Source: SVFI01 sp964519385 (GTDB lineage: Bacteria > Bacillota > Clostridia > Lachnospirales > Lachnospiraceae). Taken from it: a DNA stretch of 42,603 bases. Positions 16,143 through 25,156 of this stretch are shown piece by piece (positions within the stretch are counted from its first letter, which is position 1; each line of letters begins with the position of its first letter). The notes under the pieces are model-generated. The model ran no database searches. It saw only the letters and a list, made by a program, of their open reading frames with translations, and was not told where the DNA came from. The position numbers and the translations under genes were made by a program. Location of the stretch: contig CAZFLR010000019.1 of the NCBI GenBank assembly GCA_964519385.1, positions 1 to 42,603 on the forward strand. The letters are read 5' to 3'.

Positions 16143-16503
16143 AAAGGTTTTTCTCTTTGTCATTTTCTGCTTTATGTTTTACTTCTTCAGGAATGTTTTT
16201 CTTGACATTTTTAGGAACATTTTTTTCATTCTTTTCTTCAGCCATAATTTCTTTAATCACAGCCTTGATTTCTGGGTTGAAATTTTCTAATCCTGTCAGG
16301 TCGCACTTTTCCAAATCTGCTTTTGCTGATTTTTTATCTTTATTCAGAGTATATCCATGAATCACAGAATAAATTTTATAATGTTCCATTGTGTCAGTTA
16401 TAACTCTCCAAGGAGTAAAACTTCTTTGTTCAGTACAACTATGACAAACAGTATATTCTTTTCCGCAAATACTACATTTTGCATTATGTTTGTTATTTGA
16501 CAT
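16141..16503 (-). CDS. Small zinc-binding protein in the tail module
   Basis: A 120-residue protein with an N-terminal zinc knuckle, CSICGKEYTVCHSC at about residues 10-23, followed by a helical middle (SFTPWRVITDTMEHYKIYSVIHGY) and a long lysine/glutamate-rich tail with VPKNVKKNIPEEVKHK. Small CxxC...CxxC proteins of this design are common between the tail tube and tape measure of Clostridia phages. Their function is not established; they may act in assembly like a chaperone. The ATG at 16503 is preceded by GAGGTG. It is flanked by hairpins at 16517-16547 and 16115-16142. Confidence 0.75.
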   Translation of the reverse strand: MSNNKHNAKCSICGKEYTVCHSCTEQRSFTPWRVITDTMEHYKIYSVIHGYTLNKDKKSAKADLEKCDLTGLENFNPEIKAVIKEIMAEEKNEKNVPKNVKKNIPEEVKHKAENDKEKNL

Positions 16504-16516
16504 GTTTCACCTCATT

Positions 16517-16547
16517 AAAAAGTGGCGGCCATGTTTCAAACCGCCAC
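16517..16547 (-). terminator. Intrinsic terminator after the tail tube gene
   Basis: GTGGCGG / CCGCCAC stem with a 12-base loop, followed by five T on the minus strand. A strong stop after an abundant structural gene, allowing less expression of the genes below. Confidence 0.8.
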
Positions 16548-16558
16548 GCCTATATATA

Positions 16559-17356
16559 TTAGTCTTCTGAAACTAAGATATCGAAAAGTCGTGCATTTTC
16601 ATCACAGTATTCACGGTTGAGTACATATGATGCAGCGTGTTTTCCATCTGCTTTCAGAGTAAGTTCAACACTAGATGGGTCGATCTGTGCTCTTGGACAA
16701 CGAATAACGCCAGCGTATACAATGTTTTTATTACATACATTGTGGAAGATTGCATGAATGAGAAGTGTTTTAACTTCAGGAACACCTTCTGTTGTTTTTG
16801 TTACCTGAACGGCAACTTCTGTTTCTCTTTCATAGTTTACAAATACTCTACCTGTAACATCTTCTGGCAGTGTGATTTTTTTCTCTGTTGCATCAAGAGT
16901 AAATTTACCGTCAGCAGGAGTAGCACTTACTTCGTATGTTTTACCAAATGTGTTGTCACCATTGATAACTTTTACAAATTTAATTTCTGCGCCTTCTGTT
17001 CCAACTGGTACATATTTCAATGTAACTGTATGATCAGAACCGATAGTAATAACTTCGGAAACTGGCATGATAATTTTATTATCTCCATCAGCTACAACTT
17101 TCTTAGAACCAAACTGAGAAGCGGCAAGGTCAAGAGAGAAGAGAGAGTTAGTGAAATCAAAAGTACCTTTCTGTGCATTGTAGAAAGTCTGAATTGTTGA
17201 GCCCATAGCGTCAGTTACGTCAGTAGCATCTGCACTTGTTTTCAAACTTGGGTCTTCAATCTGAGTATATCTACCTGTGAGTTCGTTTGTTGCAGGATCA
17301 TACTCTTCAACAGCTCTAATTTTTTCAAGAACTAATTCATTAGGGTTAAAAGCCAT
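16559..17356 (-). CDS. Major tail tube protein
   Basis: A 265-residue, mainly beta protein starting MAFNPNELVLEKI. The ATG at 17356 has AAGGAGG upstream; the upstream 21 codons of the open frame overlap the terminator and are rejected. It is rich in T, V and D, with an acidic N-terminal part (DPSLKTSADATDVTDAMGSTIQTFYNAQKGTF), a central Ig-like stretch and a C-terminal FHNVCNKNIVYAGVIRCPRA region. It is flanked by terminators on both sides (17384-17410, 16517-16547), as expected for a separately and highly expressed tube protein. There is no sheath gene beside it, supporting a siphovirus. Confidence 0.8.
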   Translation of the reverse strand: MAFNPNELVLEKIRAVEEYDPATNELTGRYTQIEDPSLKTSADATDVTDAMGSTIQTFYNAQKGTFDFTNSLFSLDLAASQFGSKKVVADGDNKIIMPVSEVITIGSDHTVTLKYVPVGTEGAEIKFVKVINGDNTFGKTYEVSATPADGKFTLDATEKKITLPEDVTGRVFVNYERETEVAVQVTKTTEGVPEVKTLLIHAIFHNVCNKNIVYAGVIRCPRAQIDPSSVELTLKADGKHAASYVLNREYCDENARLFDILVSED

Positions 17357-17383
17357 ATTATATTCCTCCTTAAATTTAAACAA

Positions 17384-17410
17384 TAAAAAAAGAACCCCTA
17401 TTGGAGTTCT
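17384..17410 (-). terminator. Intrinsic terminator between head completion and tail genes
   Basis: AGAACTCC / GGGGTTCT with a four-base loop followed by seven T on the minus strand. It overlaps the last codons of the upstream gene. It divides the head-tail connector genes from the tail tube. Confidence 0.85.
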
Positions 17411-18309
17411 CCCAACCAATCTAATTGTTGCTTGTCTATATCTTTTAAATTGATTCCGAATCCTGAATACCCAGACTGCATTAACAAATCAGCATTTTTT
17501 ATCTTAGATATTCGTTTTACGGAATCCATAAAAGCATTAATTTTCATATCCCAAACTTTGGAATGATCATATTTAAATCCTTCGCAGTTAATTAACGAAG
17601 AAATTAAATTCTTCAACTGCGAATGGTGTTCTTTATTTTTGTTTCTTTCATATTCTTCTTTATCATCTTCAATAAGAATCATTTTTGTTGTTTCATTCGC
17701 TGGCAATTTTTCATCTTTTTGAATCATATGTACTTGTCGAAGATAATCAGTTATCATCATATACGTAAATTCATCTATGATTACAACGTCTGATTTCACG
17801 TCGTCGAATATATATTCTTCATATTGATTCCCAACGCTCAAGTTTTTAATCAAGTCGTCATAATTACAACCGATAAACCTTGACGCATCCAGTAAATTTT
17901 TAAACTCATATACAAGATTTCCATCTTTATAAATAGAACCACTGTATACTTTTTGGTACAAACATATAGAATCATTTTCACGATTCTGACCAACTTGAAA
18001 TTTAGTAAAATCTAAATCTCCGAATACAATAGAAGTTCTTTCTAATGGAAACATTTTGTATAAAAGTGAATAGAACAACTCATATGGGGAGATTGTTGTA
18101 TAATCTATACCTGCGTCCCACAATTGCCATTTCATTGATTGTGGAGTTGCGACCAATTGATAAATCATAGAATAATATTCTTGCTCACCGTAATCGCAAA
18201 TTTCTCCCAATTGTGGCTGATGAATTGTTATATGTTTTGAAACAACAAAATCTTCACCACGATAAACTTTTAACTCATCGTTTTTTATGCAATTATCTTT
18301 GTTTGTCAT
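17398..18309 (-). CDS. Phage structural-region protein of unknown function
   Basis: A 303-residue protein. The ATG at 18309 overlaps the stop of the preceding gene in an ATGA arrangement, indicating translational coupling; the two codons upstream from a TTG are not needed. Visible parts are an N-terminal LKVYRGEDFVVSKHITIHQPQL strand region, the middle MYQLVATPQSMKWQLWDAGIDYTTI-like segment with many aromatics, and a C-terminal helical part with HSQLKNLISSLINCEGF and GYSGFGINLKDI. I cannot assign a family. Its place after the head closure genes and directly before the tail tube suggests a connector or tail-initiation role. Confidence 0.75.
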   Translation of the reverse strand: MTNKDNCIKNDELKVYRGEDFVVSKHITIHQPQLGEICDYGEQEYYSMIYQLVATPQSMKWQLWDAGIDYTTISPYELFYSLLYKMFPLERTSIVFGDLDFTKFQVGQNRENDSICLYQKVYSGSIYKDGNLVYEFKNLLDASRFIGCNYDDLIKNLSVGNQYEEYIFDDVKSDVVIIDEFTYMMITDYLRQVHMIQKDEKLPANETTKMILIEDDKEEYERNKNKEHHSQLKNLISSLINCEGFKYDHSKVWDMKINAFMDSVKRISKIKNADLLMQSGYSGFGINLKDIDKQQLDWLGELQ

Positions 18310-18956
18310 ACCCAATATTCGTTATTCCTTATATATGTTTCTTCACCGTAAGGAGTATAACCAATTCCATTTGTATCAAGAATTTGGAAAATAAGAGTAC
18401 GGACGAGATAATTATTATCAGTTGTAGATTCTTTAGAAGATATGAGTTTGGTTTGTAAACCAAAAATAGAAGACCAGTTAAATTTTTCTCTAATAATAGA
18501 AGCGATAAGGTCATGACGAGCAATTCCAGTCAAGTCATCCACTCGGTCACTTCCATTTGCAAAAATAGTAAATTTTATTTCAGTATACTTTTGAATATTG
18601 TTATATTTTGGTATTTCGTCAAACATCACTTGATAGCAAATGTAATTTCTGACTTTATCTTGTGTTTCTGGTATAAACAAATATGGACGTATATTTGCAT
18701 TTTCGCCAAAATACAAATCAACTTCACCAAGCAACTCGCCCGTATCTTCATCGATGTTTAAAACCATTTCGCCCGCTTCGTTTTCGCAGAACAACTCAGG
18801 TTCTAAGCTTTCTTCGTGTAATGCATACAATAATTCGGGAGATTTCAGCAAACTATGTTTAATAATTTCCTTGTATCGAACTGATTCATCATCGGGAGTT
18901 TTTACATATGAGCGAAGTTTATTCAGCAAATCATTCTTTGTTTTAATTTCAATCAT
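18306..18956 (-). CDS. Head closure / tail terminator-like protein
   Basis: A 216-residue protein beginning MIEIKTKNDLLNKLRSYVKTPDDE. It has a mixed alpha/beta composition with QDKVRNYICYQVMFDEIPKYNN in the middle and a C-terminal YLVRTLIFQILDTNGIGYTP. Such proteins between stopper and tail tube genes often close the head or cap the tail tube. The family match here is by position and general composition only. The ATG at 18956 is preceded by GGAGGCTGATAC and its stop overlaps the next start by four bases. Confidence 0.65.
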   Translation of the reverse strand: MIEIKTKNDLLNKLRSYVKTPDDESVRYKEIIKHSLLKSPELLYALHEESLEPELFCENEAGEMVLNIDEDTGELLGEVDLYFGENANIRPYLFIPETQDKVRNYICYQVMFDEIPKYNNIQKYTEIKFTIFANGSDRVDDLTGIARHDLIASIIREKFNWSSIFGLQTKLISSKESTTDNNYLVRTLIFQILDTNGIGYTPYGEETYIRNNEYWV

Positions 18957-18969
18957 GTATCAGCCTCCT

Positions 18970-20229
18970 TTAAACAACCAGTTCAAACGATTTAGTTGCT
19001 TCAATTCTTTTTCCGTTTTTAATGATCGTACACTTTACATTCAATACTTTCTGCAAGTAAGATCTGTCGTTGCAAAATTTAAGTTTCCTCTTATTAAATG
19101 TATTTCCATTTAACCATGTGATAATTTCTTTATTATCAGTGAAGTCAACTCCGTCTATATTGCAAGTCCATACGAATGTTGCATCAGAAAAATCCTCTAT
19201 AATATTTACGCCGTTCGTATCTAATATAGAAGAAACAGACAACATCTTATAACTTCCACCAATTTTAATAGTGTAAGTAGAAGCAGTTATCTTTGCTACA
19301 TCAGACATAAAATCATTAGCTGGCTCCAATGGATCGATAGGAGATGTGTAGAAGTCTGCGTACATTTCACCAGTTTCCAAATTTACGTAATCGGTGTGTT
19401 CATTGAACGCATCGCTATAAATGGTCAATTTCTGAATACCAAAAGGTTGAACGTTCTCGCATTTTGTAATTTTCCAAACAGCAGGACGTTCTAGTAATGT
19501 ACTAACAATTACTCGCATATTTTTGTTTTCATCATCTGTATATCCTATTTTTTCACTTATAGAATTCATAGGTAACCAGACTTTGTTTTGATTATCAACA
19601 TGCGTAAATACATGATCTGTGTAAGTTCCAATCGTATACGACGATTGCATTCTTAACACTGACCACATGCGTCTTTTGATTCGTTCTTTTCCATTCGTTT
19701 CTACCCACATAAACTCATAATTAACTGGTAATACAAGATATTTTGGAAATTGATTCGCCTGTTCAGAACGACAAATCAGCCATTTGTGATACACTCCTTT
19801 ATCATCTGGAATATCCAAAAATCCGCCTATCGGAAATGATGAATTATATCTTTTTCGTATTTTCTCGAAATAAAAAAGCTCATCATTCTCATCAAATCTC
19901 AATTTTTGACTTGGGCGAAATTGTATATAATATTCAACTTGGTCTTTATCCATAGACTGATACGTTTTTACGATAAATTTTGCGTCGATACAAGTCTTAT
20001 TCGTCTTTTCATAAGTCATACCTTCTGCGAGAGACCTCTTAATACCATGCTCGTCTACAAAAAAGTCATCATGATCATAATCATAGATGTAACATTTCTT
20101 ACTCTGAAGGTCGTTTTCCCATGTGGATTCCATGAGCCAATCAGATTCTTCTTTATAAATCTGACCCATTGTTTTAGCACCATTGTTCTTCATGGAAGCA
20201 ATACGTCTAGCTGTTTTTAAACTCGGCAT
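18970..20229 (-). CDS. Large head-tail connector protein with C-terminal Ig-like domain
   Basis: A 419-residue protein starting MPSLKTARRIASMKNNG. The ATG at 20229 lies two bases after the previous stop with GGAGG six bases upstream, so the 18 extra upstream codons are rejected. The first 300 residues look like a stopper or neck protein: PSQKLRFDENDELFYFEKI, FPIGGFLDIPDDKGVYHKWLI and the WSVLRMQSSYTIGTYTDHVFTH region. The last 85 residues form a beta-rich unit (YTIKIGGSYKMLSVSSI ... CTIIKNGKRIEATKSFELVV) like Ig folds on phage surfaces. I infer a neck protein; certainty is moderate. Confidence 0.7.
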   Translation of the reverse strand: MPSLKTARRIASMKNNGAKTMGQIYKEESDWLMESTWENDLQSKKCYIYDYDHDDFFVDEHGIKRSLAEGMTYEKTNKTCIDAKFIVKTYQSMDKDQVEYYIQFRPSQKLRFDENDELFYFEKIRKRYNSSFPIGGFLDIPDDKGVYHKWLICRSEQANQFPKYLVLPVNYEFMWVETNGKERIKRRMWSVLRMQSSYTIGTYTDHVFTHVDNQNKVWLPMNSISEKIGYTDDENKNMRVIVSTLLERPAVWKITKCENVQPFGIQKLTIYSDAFNEHTDYVNLETGEMYADFYTSPIDPLEPANDFMSDVAKITASTYTIKIGGSYKMLSVSSILDTNGVNIIEDFSDATFVWTCNIDGVDFTDNKEIITWLNGNTFNKRKLKFCNDRSYLQKVLNVKCTIIKNGKRIEATKSFELVV

Positions 20230-20230
20230 A

Positions 20231-20587
20231 TTATCCCTCCATTTCCAATGTGCCATCTTCGACCATTTCTTTAATGTATCCATGACAATCTAAGATTGCT
20301 CTACGAAACACATAATAGCGGAAATGACTGCTCAAAACTTCATCATACGCACTCTGCAACGTAGACATAAAATCTACCATTGTTTTTGGTTCGCCTAATA
20401 ATTCATTAAGTCCACCAAAACGAAAAAGAAGATTCGTAAAATAATTCACAAAATCTTCCTCTGATTTAAAAATCTGTTCAGTTATATTTCTGTCTTTGTA
20501 CAACAATAATTTATGAATATCATTGTGCATTGAAACTACAGTTTCATTAATTTGGTCGTTTGAAAATTCTCCATATTTATACTTCAC
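20231..20587 (-). CDS. Head completion protein, small
   Basis: A 118-residue, mostly helical protein (MKYKYGEFSNDQINETVVSMH ... LLFRFGGLNELLGEPKTMVDFM). It lies two bases from the preceding gene and its stop is one base from the next start, a tightly packed head-completion operon. No family is recognised. The position after the capsid genes and its small helical build fit an adaptor that docks on the portal ring. The assignment is inferred from position only. Confidence 0.65.
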   Translation of the reverse strand: MKYKYGEFSNDQINETVVSMHNDIHKLLLYKDRNITEQIFKSEEDFVNYFTNLLFRFGGLNELLGEPKTMVDFMSTLQSAYDEVLSSHFRYYVFRRAILDCHGYIKEMVEDGTLEMEG

Positions 20588-20589
20588 GA

Positions 20590-21042
20590 TTAGTTACCAT
20601 TGATGTATGAATTATAGAGAAATCCATAATCTCTAATCATTTTATTCATTTCATTCTTCATGCTATTAAGACGGCTAATCATATTCTTATGATTATCAAG
20701 AATTTTTTTCTCTTCCTTACCACCTATCATAATTGAAGTATGTTTGATAGAGTCTACCTGTGGTTGCAGCCATTCGATAGACATGCCAAGAGTCAGAAGT
20801 TCTAAGACAAAATCTTTGTCAGAATACTCGTCCACTGAATTATTTAATTCAAAATCCATTGATTGAACTTTGTCATTCAAGACAATAGAAGAGAAGAGTC
20901 TTCGAACTCTTGGTTTCCCGATTACTGAATGCAATCGTTCTGTATAAATTTCGACCAAATCATTCATATCTAAAGACAACTCTTTCGGGTCGTCAATTTT
21001 ATTAAACACTCTGGAGAAAAGAGTGGAGTAGGAAAGTGTCAT
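20590..21042 (-). CDS. Head completion / adaptor protein
   Basis: A 150-residue helical protein beginning MTLSYSTLFSRVFNKIDDPKEL, with LEIYTERLHSVIGKPRVRRLF-like text in the first third and a long C-terminal coiled segment (ILDNHKNMISRLNSMKNEMNKMIRDYGFLYN). Shine-Dalgarno AGGAGG lies upstream of the ATG. Similar short helical proteins follow the major capsid protein in many Firmicutes siphophages and connect portal to neck. I infer the adaptor role from context only. Confidence 0.65.
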   Translation of the reverse strand: MTLSYSTLFSRVFNKIDDPKELSLDMNDLVEIYTERLHSVIGKPRVRRLFSSIVLNDKVQSMDFELNNSVDEYSDKDFVLELLTLGMSIEWLQPQVDSIKHTSIMIGGKEEKKILDNHKNMISRLNSMKNEMNKMIRDYGFLYNSYINGN

Positions 21043-21058
21043 AGTTCAACACCTCCTG

Positions 21059-21634
21059 TTATTTCACAAAGAGTTCGCTTAACAGATTAAAATCAGAATT
21101 AAAGATTTCACTCAAAGCTCTAACTTTAGAAATACTATCCAAATGACCGTTTGCAATTTCTGTAGAAATCATTTTACACAAAACGTCTTTAGACTCATCT
21201 GGAAGTTTACCAATTTCAGTTCTCATTTTTGAAATAGGTAAATCTAAGATTTCGAGCAAATCAGCTTTTGAATAAATTGAAGCATAAACTCTTTTTAAAT
21301 TAGGGAATGCTTCAATAAAATCTTCGTCAAGTACAATGAATCTTGGTAGAAGAACGTGGTCAGAACCTTTCCTAACCAAATCTACCAAATCTCTATAATT
21401 GATATCACATTCTGCACCATAATTTACAAACTCGTAAAAGTTGCCTGATCTGCAAGTAATATTAAGACCACCATACCAAACTGAACGACAAAGAATATAG
21501 TCGGAATCAGTAAAAGTCTTTTTCTGTTTTTTAACAACAGTTTTTTTTACTGTAGAAACTGTGTCTTCTGATACTTCTTCTGTTGCAACTTCTTTCTGTG
21601 CAACGGAAGTATCTACTTTCTTTTTATAAGCCAT
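21059..21634 (-). CDS. Conserved-looking head-region protein
   Basis: A 191-residue protein with a low-complexity lysine-rich N-terminus (residues 1-40, many K, V, T and E), then a compact part beginning FTDSDYILCRSVWYGGLNITCRSGN. A C-terminal helical region follows (ADLLEILDLPISKMRTEIGKL). The ATG at 21634 follows AAGGAGG. It lies between the major capsid protein and the adaptor genes. Function unknown; the charged N-terminal tail could bind DNA or the capsid interior. About 75 bases before the capsid gene contain the recurring AATAGAAGAGAG hairpin (21661-21705). Confidence 0.65.
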   Translation of the reverse strand: MAYKKKVDTSVAQKEVATEEVSEDTVSTVKKTVVKKQKKTFTDSDYILCRSVWYGGLNITCRSGNFYEFVNYGAECDINYRDLVDLVRKGSDHVLLPRFIVLDEDFIEAFPNLKRVYASIYSKADLLEILDLPISKMRTEIGKLPDESKDVLCKMISTEIANGHLDSISKVRALSEIFNSDFNLLSELFVK

Positions 21635-21709
21635 CGCTTATCCTCCTTTACATCCACACAATAGAAGAGAGCATTGTCTATGAAACAACACTCTCTTTGC
21701 TATTTAATA

Positions 21710-22819
21710 TTATTCAGTAATTTTCCACTGACCGAAATAACGACAGATACGAGCTGCAACACCGAGTTCTCTCTGAACTTCATATTTCATAATATCAGCG
21801 ATGTTGCTGTTAGCTGTACCTCTTTCAGATACTTCGTCAATAAGAGTTTCACCAACATCAACCATGTCGATCATTTTGTTTTCACCAGAAGCAAATACCC
21901 AAAGAATGTCATCTGTGTATACTTCTTTTGTTACATCATTCTTAGCGAATCTCTGTGGGATTTCAATGAGTCTATAACGACCATAGTTTCCAAGTCTGCC
22001 CATAGTAGCAACATCATTTTTCTGAGAATCTGAAATCCATTCAACTTTAACAAGGTTTTCAAGTTCCTGAAGTGCAACCATTGTACCCATGATTACAACT
22101 TCTGCATTATCATTTGCTGTAGAAACTTTCTGAAGAACTTTGTTAAATTTCTTTCTTGTTGTTGCATTCAGAGCACCTGTTTCAACGAAACCTGTCTGTA
22201 CAGGGAGTTTCTGTGGAGCATTGAGAAGTTCTGTGAAGATCAGGTTCTGTGTCATTTCAACGAAAGCTTTTGTGATTGAATCTACAAGTTTTGTCCAATC
22301 TTCCTGACCAATAAGATATCTGTCAATGTCAGCACCAACAGCAGCACCATAAACATCTGTTTCTACAGAATATGTGCTACCTTCTGGCAATCTCTGAAGC
22401 ATTGTGTCATGATGTCTTTTACCCATTCTTGCGATAGAAAGGATAGTTTCTTCATGTTCATTTTTGAAAAGGTTTTTATCCCCTTCTTTAAGGTTTTTAT
22501 AGTTTACTAACTCATTAAACCATTCGTTTTCTTTAAGACCAGTTGTAACTGTCCAGTCTGTTACTTCTTCAATAACGTCAAAGAACTGTCTACCATAATC
22601 TCTATATGCACGATTACGTTCTCTTACAGAAGAATCTTTTGTAAGACCAAAGATTTTTAAAGACATTTCTCTAAGTTTGTCTTCAGCATCTCTTTTAGAA
22701 ATACCTTCATCCAGTTCGCCTTTGTATAAGTCAAACATTAAATTTTTAACATCGTCATAAGATGTCTGCATTTCTGCAAACACGTTCATAATTCTTTCAC
22801 TAAAATTAATTCTTTTCAT
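21710..22819 (-). CDS. Major capsid protein
   Basis: A 369-residue protein beginning MKRINFSERIMNVFAEM. The N-terminal third is helical and charged, like the scaffold-like arm of HK97-fold capsid proteins. The rest holds typical fold segments: PVQTGFVETGALNATTRKKFNKVLQ, a VVIMGTMVALQEL strand and GRYRLIEIPQRF, then DILWVFASGENKMIDMVDVGETL and a C-terminal YEVQRELGVAARICRYFGQW. The 'bound to position' reading agrees: it follows the protease-scaffold gene and a small head protein. The ATG is preceded by GAGGAGGTATTT. Confidence 0.8.
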   Translation of the reverse strand: MKRINFSERIMNVFAEMQTSYDDVKNLMFDLYKGELDEGISKRDAEDKLREMSLKIFGLTKDSSVRERNRAYRDYGRQFFDVIEEVTDWTVTTGLKENEWFNELVNYKNLKEGDKNLFKNEHEETILSIARMGKRHHDTMLQRLPEGSTYSVETDVYGAAVGADIDRYLIGQEDWTKLVDSITKAFVEMTQNLIFTELLNAPQKLPVQTGFVETGALNATTRKKFNKVLQKVSTANDNAEVVIMGTMVALQELENLVKVEWISDSQKNDVATMGRLGNYGRYRLIEIPQRFAKNDVTKEVYTDDILWVFASGENKMIDMVDVGETLIDEVSERGTANSNIADIMKYEVQRELGVAARICRYFGQWKITE

Positions 22820-22840
22820 TATGTAAATACCTCCTCTCGA

Positions 22841-23338
22841 TTACTCGTCGCCAACTTTGTGTTTCTGTTTGTTTCCAGCTTCAATAGTTACTTTCTTGCC
22901 TGGTTCTGGTGTACCATCGAACGCATCTTCACTAAGTTCGTATACGTCTGTTACATTAAGAACGAAACCTCTAACAGTTTTTGTTCTTGTAGAACTTGCT
23001 TCATTGAAGAAGTTGGAGAGTGCTGTAAAACGAGAATCGTAAGTTTCAGCAATTTCTGGAACTTCATAAATCAAAATTGCTGGTGCATTAGGATCAACTT
23101 TTTTAACCTCTACATACCAGTTGCCGTTAGCAGCTTTTTCCAGAATTTCTCCTTCGAAACCTGCTGGACAATCAGCTACTTCATACTGATCAAAAGATAC
23201 GTAGTCACCCTTTCCACAAACTGTTCCGTTGTCTGTGTCTTCTTTGATTACCATGTTTAAAACTCTACCAACGTGTTCTGAGAGAACTTTTGTTGGAAAG
23301 CAAACGTTGTGTTTTTCTAAACTCATGCGAATTGACAT
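22841..23338 (-). CDS. Small head protein upstream of the capsid gene
   Basis: A 165-residue acidic protein starting MSIRMSLEKHNVCFP. It is mainly beta in the first 100 residues (KGDYVSFDQYEVADCPAGFEGEI, WYVEVKKVDPNAPAILIYE). A short helix segment with SRFTALSNFFNEASSTRTKTV follows, and it ends lysine-rich. Its place between protease and capsid is typical for decoration or cement proteins, but no specific family is recognised. The ATG at 23338 has AGGAGGAAG upstream and a terminator lies about 40 bases before it. Confidence 0.6.
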   Translation of the reverse strand: MSIRMSLEKHNVCFPTKVLSEHVGRVLNMVIKEDTDNGTVCGKGDYVSFDQYEVADCPAGFEGEILEKAANGNWYVEVKKVDPNAPAILIYEVPEIAETYDSRFTALSNFFNEASSTRTKTVRGFVLNVTDVYELSEDAFDGTPEPGKKVTIEAGNKQKHKVGDE

Positions 23339-23374
23339 AATTCTTCCTCCTATTTTTTATAAAAATTTGCATAA

Positions 23375-23401
23375 TAAAAAAGACCGCAAAAGAGCGATCT
23401 T
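23375..23401 (-). terminator. Intrinsic terminator after the protease-scaffold gene
   Basis: AAGATCGC / GCGGTCTT stem, six-base loop, followed by a TTTTATT run on the minus strand. It separates the scaffold gene from the capsid pair. Confidence 0.85.
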
Positions 23402-23425
23402 TGAGCAGTTACTAATAATGGTTGT

Positions 23426-25156
23426 TTATTTACTTTCTTTGAACAAATTACCGTAACGACTTGGTTTTGATTTCTTATCGTTATTTGGATTTGCAAACAG
23501 TTTTACAGATGTAACTTTAGTTTTTTCTGGTTTAGCAGAAAATGTTGAATGTACAGGATGTTCCGTAACATAGTCAGAGTGGATGACTTTAACCTTTGTT
23601 TCTAAATCACAAAGAGAATAGTTATCCATTTCTTTTACTAATTCTGCGAAATCAGCATTTGTGTATTCACCTGCTTCATTCTTTTCTGCAAGAACTGCAT
23701 ATTTTTCAGAATTAAGAATTTCTTCTTTCTGAGCACGAAGTTCATTCTGTTCTACAGTTTCTTTAAATTCTTTGAGTGCTTCGTAGTTAGAACGCATTTC
23801 ATTTAACGCATCTTCTTCTTCGTCAGTTACCCATACTGAGTGAACGGCAACTCTATCTCCAACCAAAGAAAAATTGTCTTCTTCTCTTACATAAGATTGT
23901 TTAAAGTATTTTCCATTCCACCAATCAGACATAATTAAAGTATTGTCTTCATATACAGTTACAGAATACCAAGCATCATCATCTGCATACATATTATTTA
24001 CAAGTGTATATAAAGCAGAAGTAATCTCATCTAAAGACAATGCAAAATCTTTTACAGAGCCATCTGACATTGTGACAGAAAACTTCTCTGGATTAACGAA
24101 ATAAGAACCATTGTCGAAATTTTCTTCAGGATTTCCACCCTCGCTTGAATCTTCTCCGTTATCTGTACTTCCTTCTGTTCCAGAACCATCTTCACCTTCG
24201 CCATCATTGGAAGGCTCTCCCTCAGAATCGTCTGGAATTTCTTTGTCAAAAAGTTCTGCGAATTTCTGTTCTAATTCTTCGTCAGATAAATTTTCGTATT
24301 CGAAAGTAATGTCTTCGATAGTCTTACCATATTTTTCTAAAAGTTTTTTAAACATAGTTTCTTCGTTTCCTCCTTCCTTGAAATAATATTTATTGGAACA
24401 AGCAGACTCTAATTTTTCAAGTCTCTCTTGAAACTCAATCATTTTGTCTTCGTATTTTGAGAACATACCATTATTTTTCTCACTAAAATCAGTAAGTTTA
24501 ATATTAGATTTTTCCATGCCCGGTTTAACGATTTCTCCATCAGGTGTCTTACCAAGGATGGTCACGCCGCTAAAGAAAAAATCTTCAATATCAAGATATT
24601 TTTCCTTCGCATTGTAAGATAAAGACCTGATAGATAATTCCACTGACACAGAACATTCTTCTTCACGTTTTAATATTTCAGAAGCTTTAGAATATTCCTC
24701 AAAAATATAACCATCTACTTCACAATAGGTTTTCTTTTTATCTGCATCATAAACTAATTGTGCGTTACAAGATTCTGGTATAATTCCCACTGGAACTTCA
24801 TCATACACAATATTTCCGTCATCATCTTCATGCATATTGTGGCTATAAAACTCTGGTTGACCGTCTACAATATGAATATAACCAAGAATAGGACGGTTGC
24901 TAAATGATGGAAGAGCAGAGGTCATTACTTCGTCAGAAATATTTGAACCGTTAATATTAAGATTTGTATGACATGCTTGTAGATGTACAGGACACAATCC
25001 TTCTGTGTCTTTGCCGTCTTTTTCAAAATTTACTTTCCCATGAACTTGCACGACAATTGGACTTCCTGATTTTTCTGCATCAAAACGTGTTGAACGTTTA
25101 TATGTATTTGAATAAAAATTATATAAATCTTCTAGGTACAATAATCGTTTCTTCAA
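23426..25156 (-). CDS. Prohead protease fused to scaffold domain
   Basis: A 576-residue protein. Residues 1-200 resemble a prohead maturation protease: SGSPIVVQVHGKV, then SNRPILGYIHIVDGQPEFYSHNMH with a candidate catalytic histidine, then the ECSVSVELSIRSL serine strand and FFFSGVTILGKTP. Residues about 240-300 are coiled-coil, 305-345 a low-complexity acidic/glycine/serine linker, and the C-terminal 150 residues a helical scaffold-like region. Fusion of protease and scaffold is known in several phages. The start is TTG at 25156, overlapping the TGA of the GIY-YIG gene; AAGGAGG lies 12 bases upstream, a little far. Confidence 0.8.
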   Translation of the reverse strand: MKKRLLYLEDLYNFYSNTYKRSTRFDAEKSGSPIVVQVHGKVNFEKDGKDTEGLCPVHLQACHTNLNINGSNISDEVMTSALPSFSNRPILGYIHIVDGQPEFYSHNMHEDDDGNIVYDEVPVGIIPESCNAQLVYDADKKKTYCEVDGYIFEEYSKASEILKREEECSVSVELSIRSLSYNAKEKYLDIEDFFFSGVTILGKTPDGEIVKPGMEKSNIKLTDFSEKNNGMFSKYEDKMIEFQERLEKLESACSNKYYFKEGGNEETMFKKLLEKYGKTIEDITFEYENLSDEELEQKFAELFDKEIPDDSEGEPSNDGEGEDGSGTEGSTDNGEDSSEGGNPEENFDNGSYFVNPEKFSVTMSDGSVKDFALSLDEITSALYTLVNNMYADDDAWYSVTVYEDNTLIMSDWWNGKYFKQSYVREEDNFSLVGDRVAVHSVWVTDEEEDALNEMRSNYEALKEFKETVEQNELRAQKEEILNSEKYAVLAEKNEAGEYTNADFAELVKEMDNYSLCDLETKVKVIHSDYVTEHPVHSTFSAKPEKTKVTSVKLFANPNNDKKSKPSRYGNLFKESK

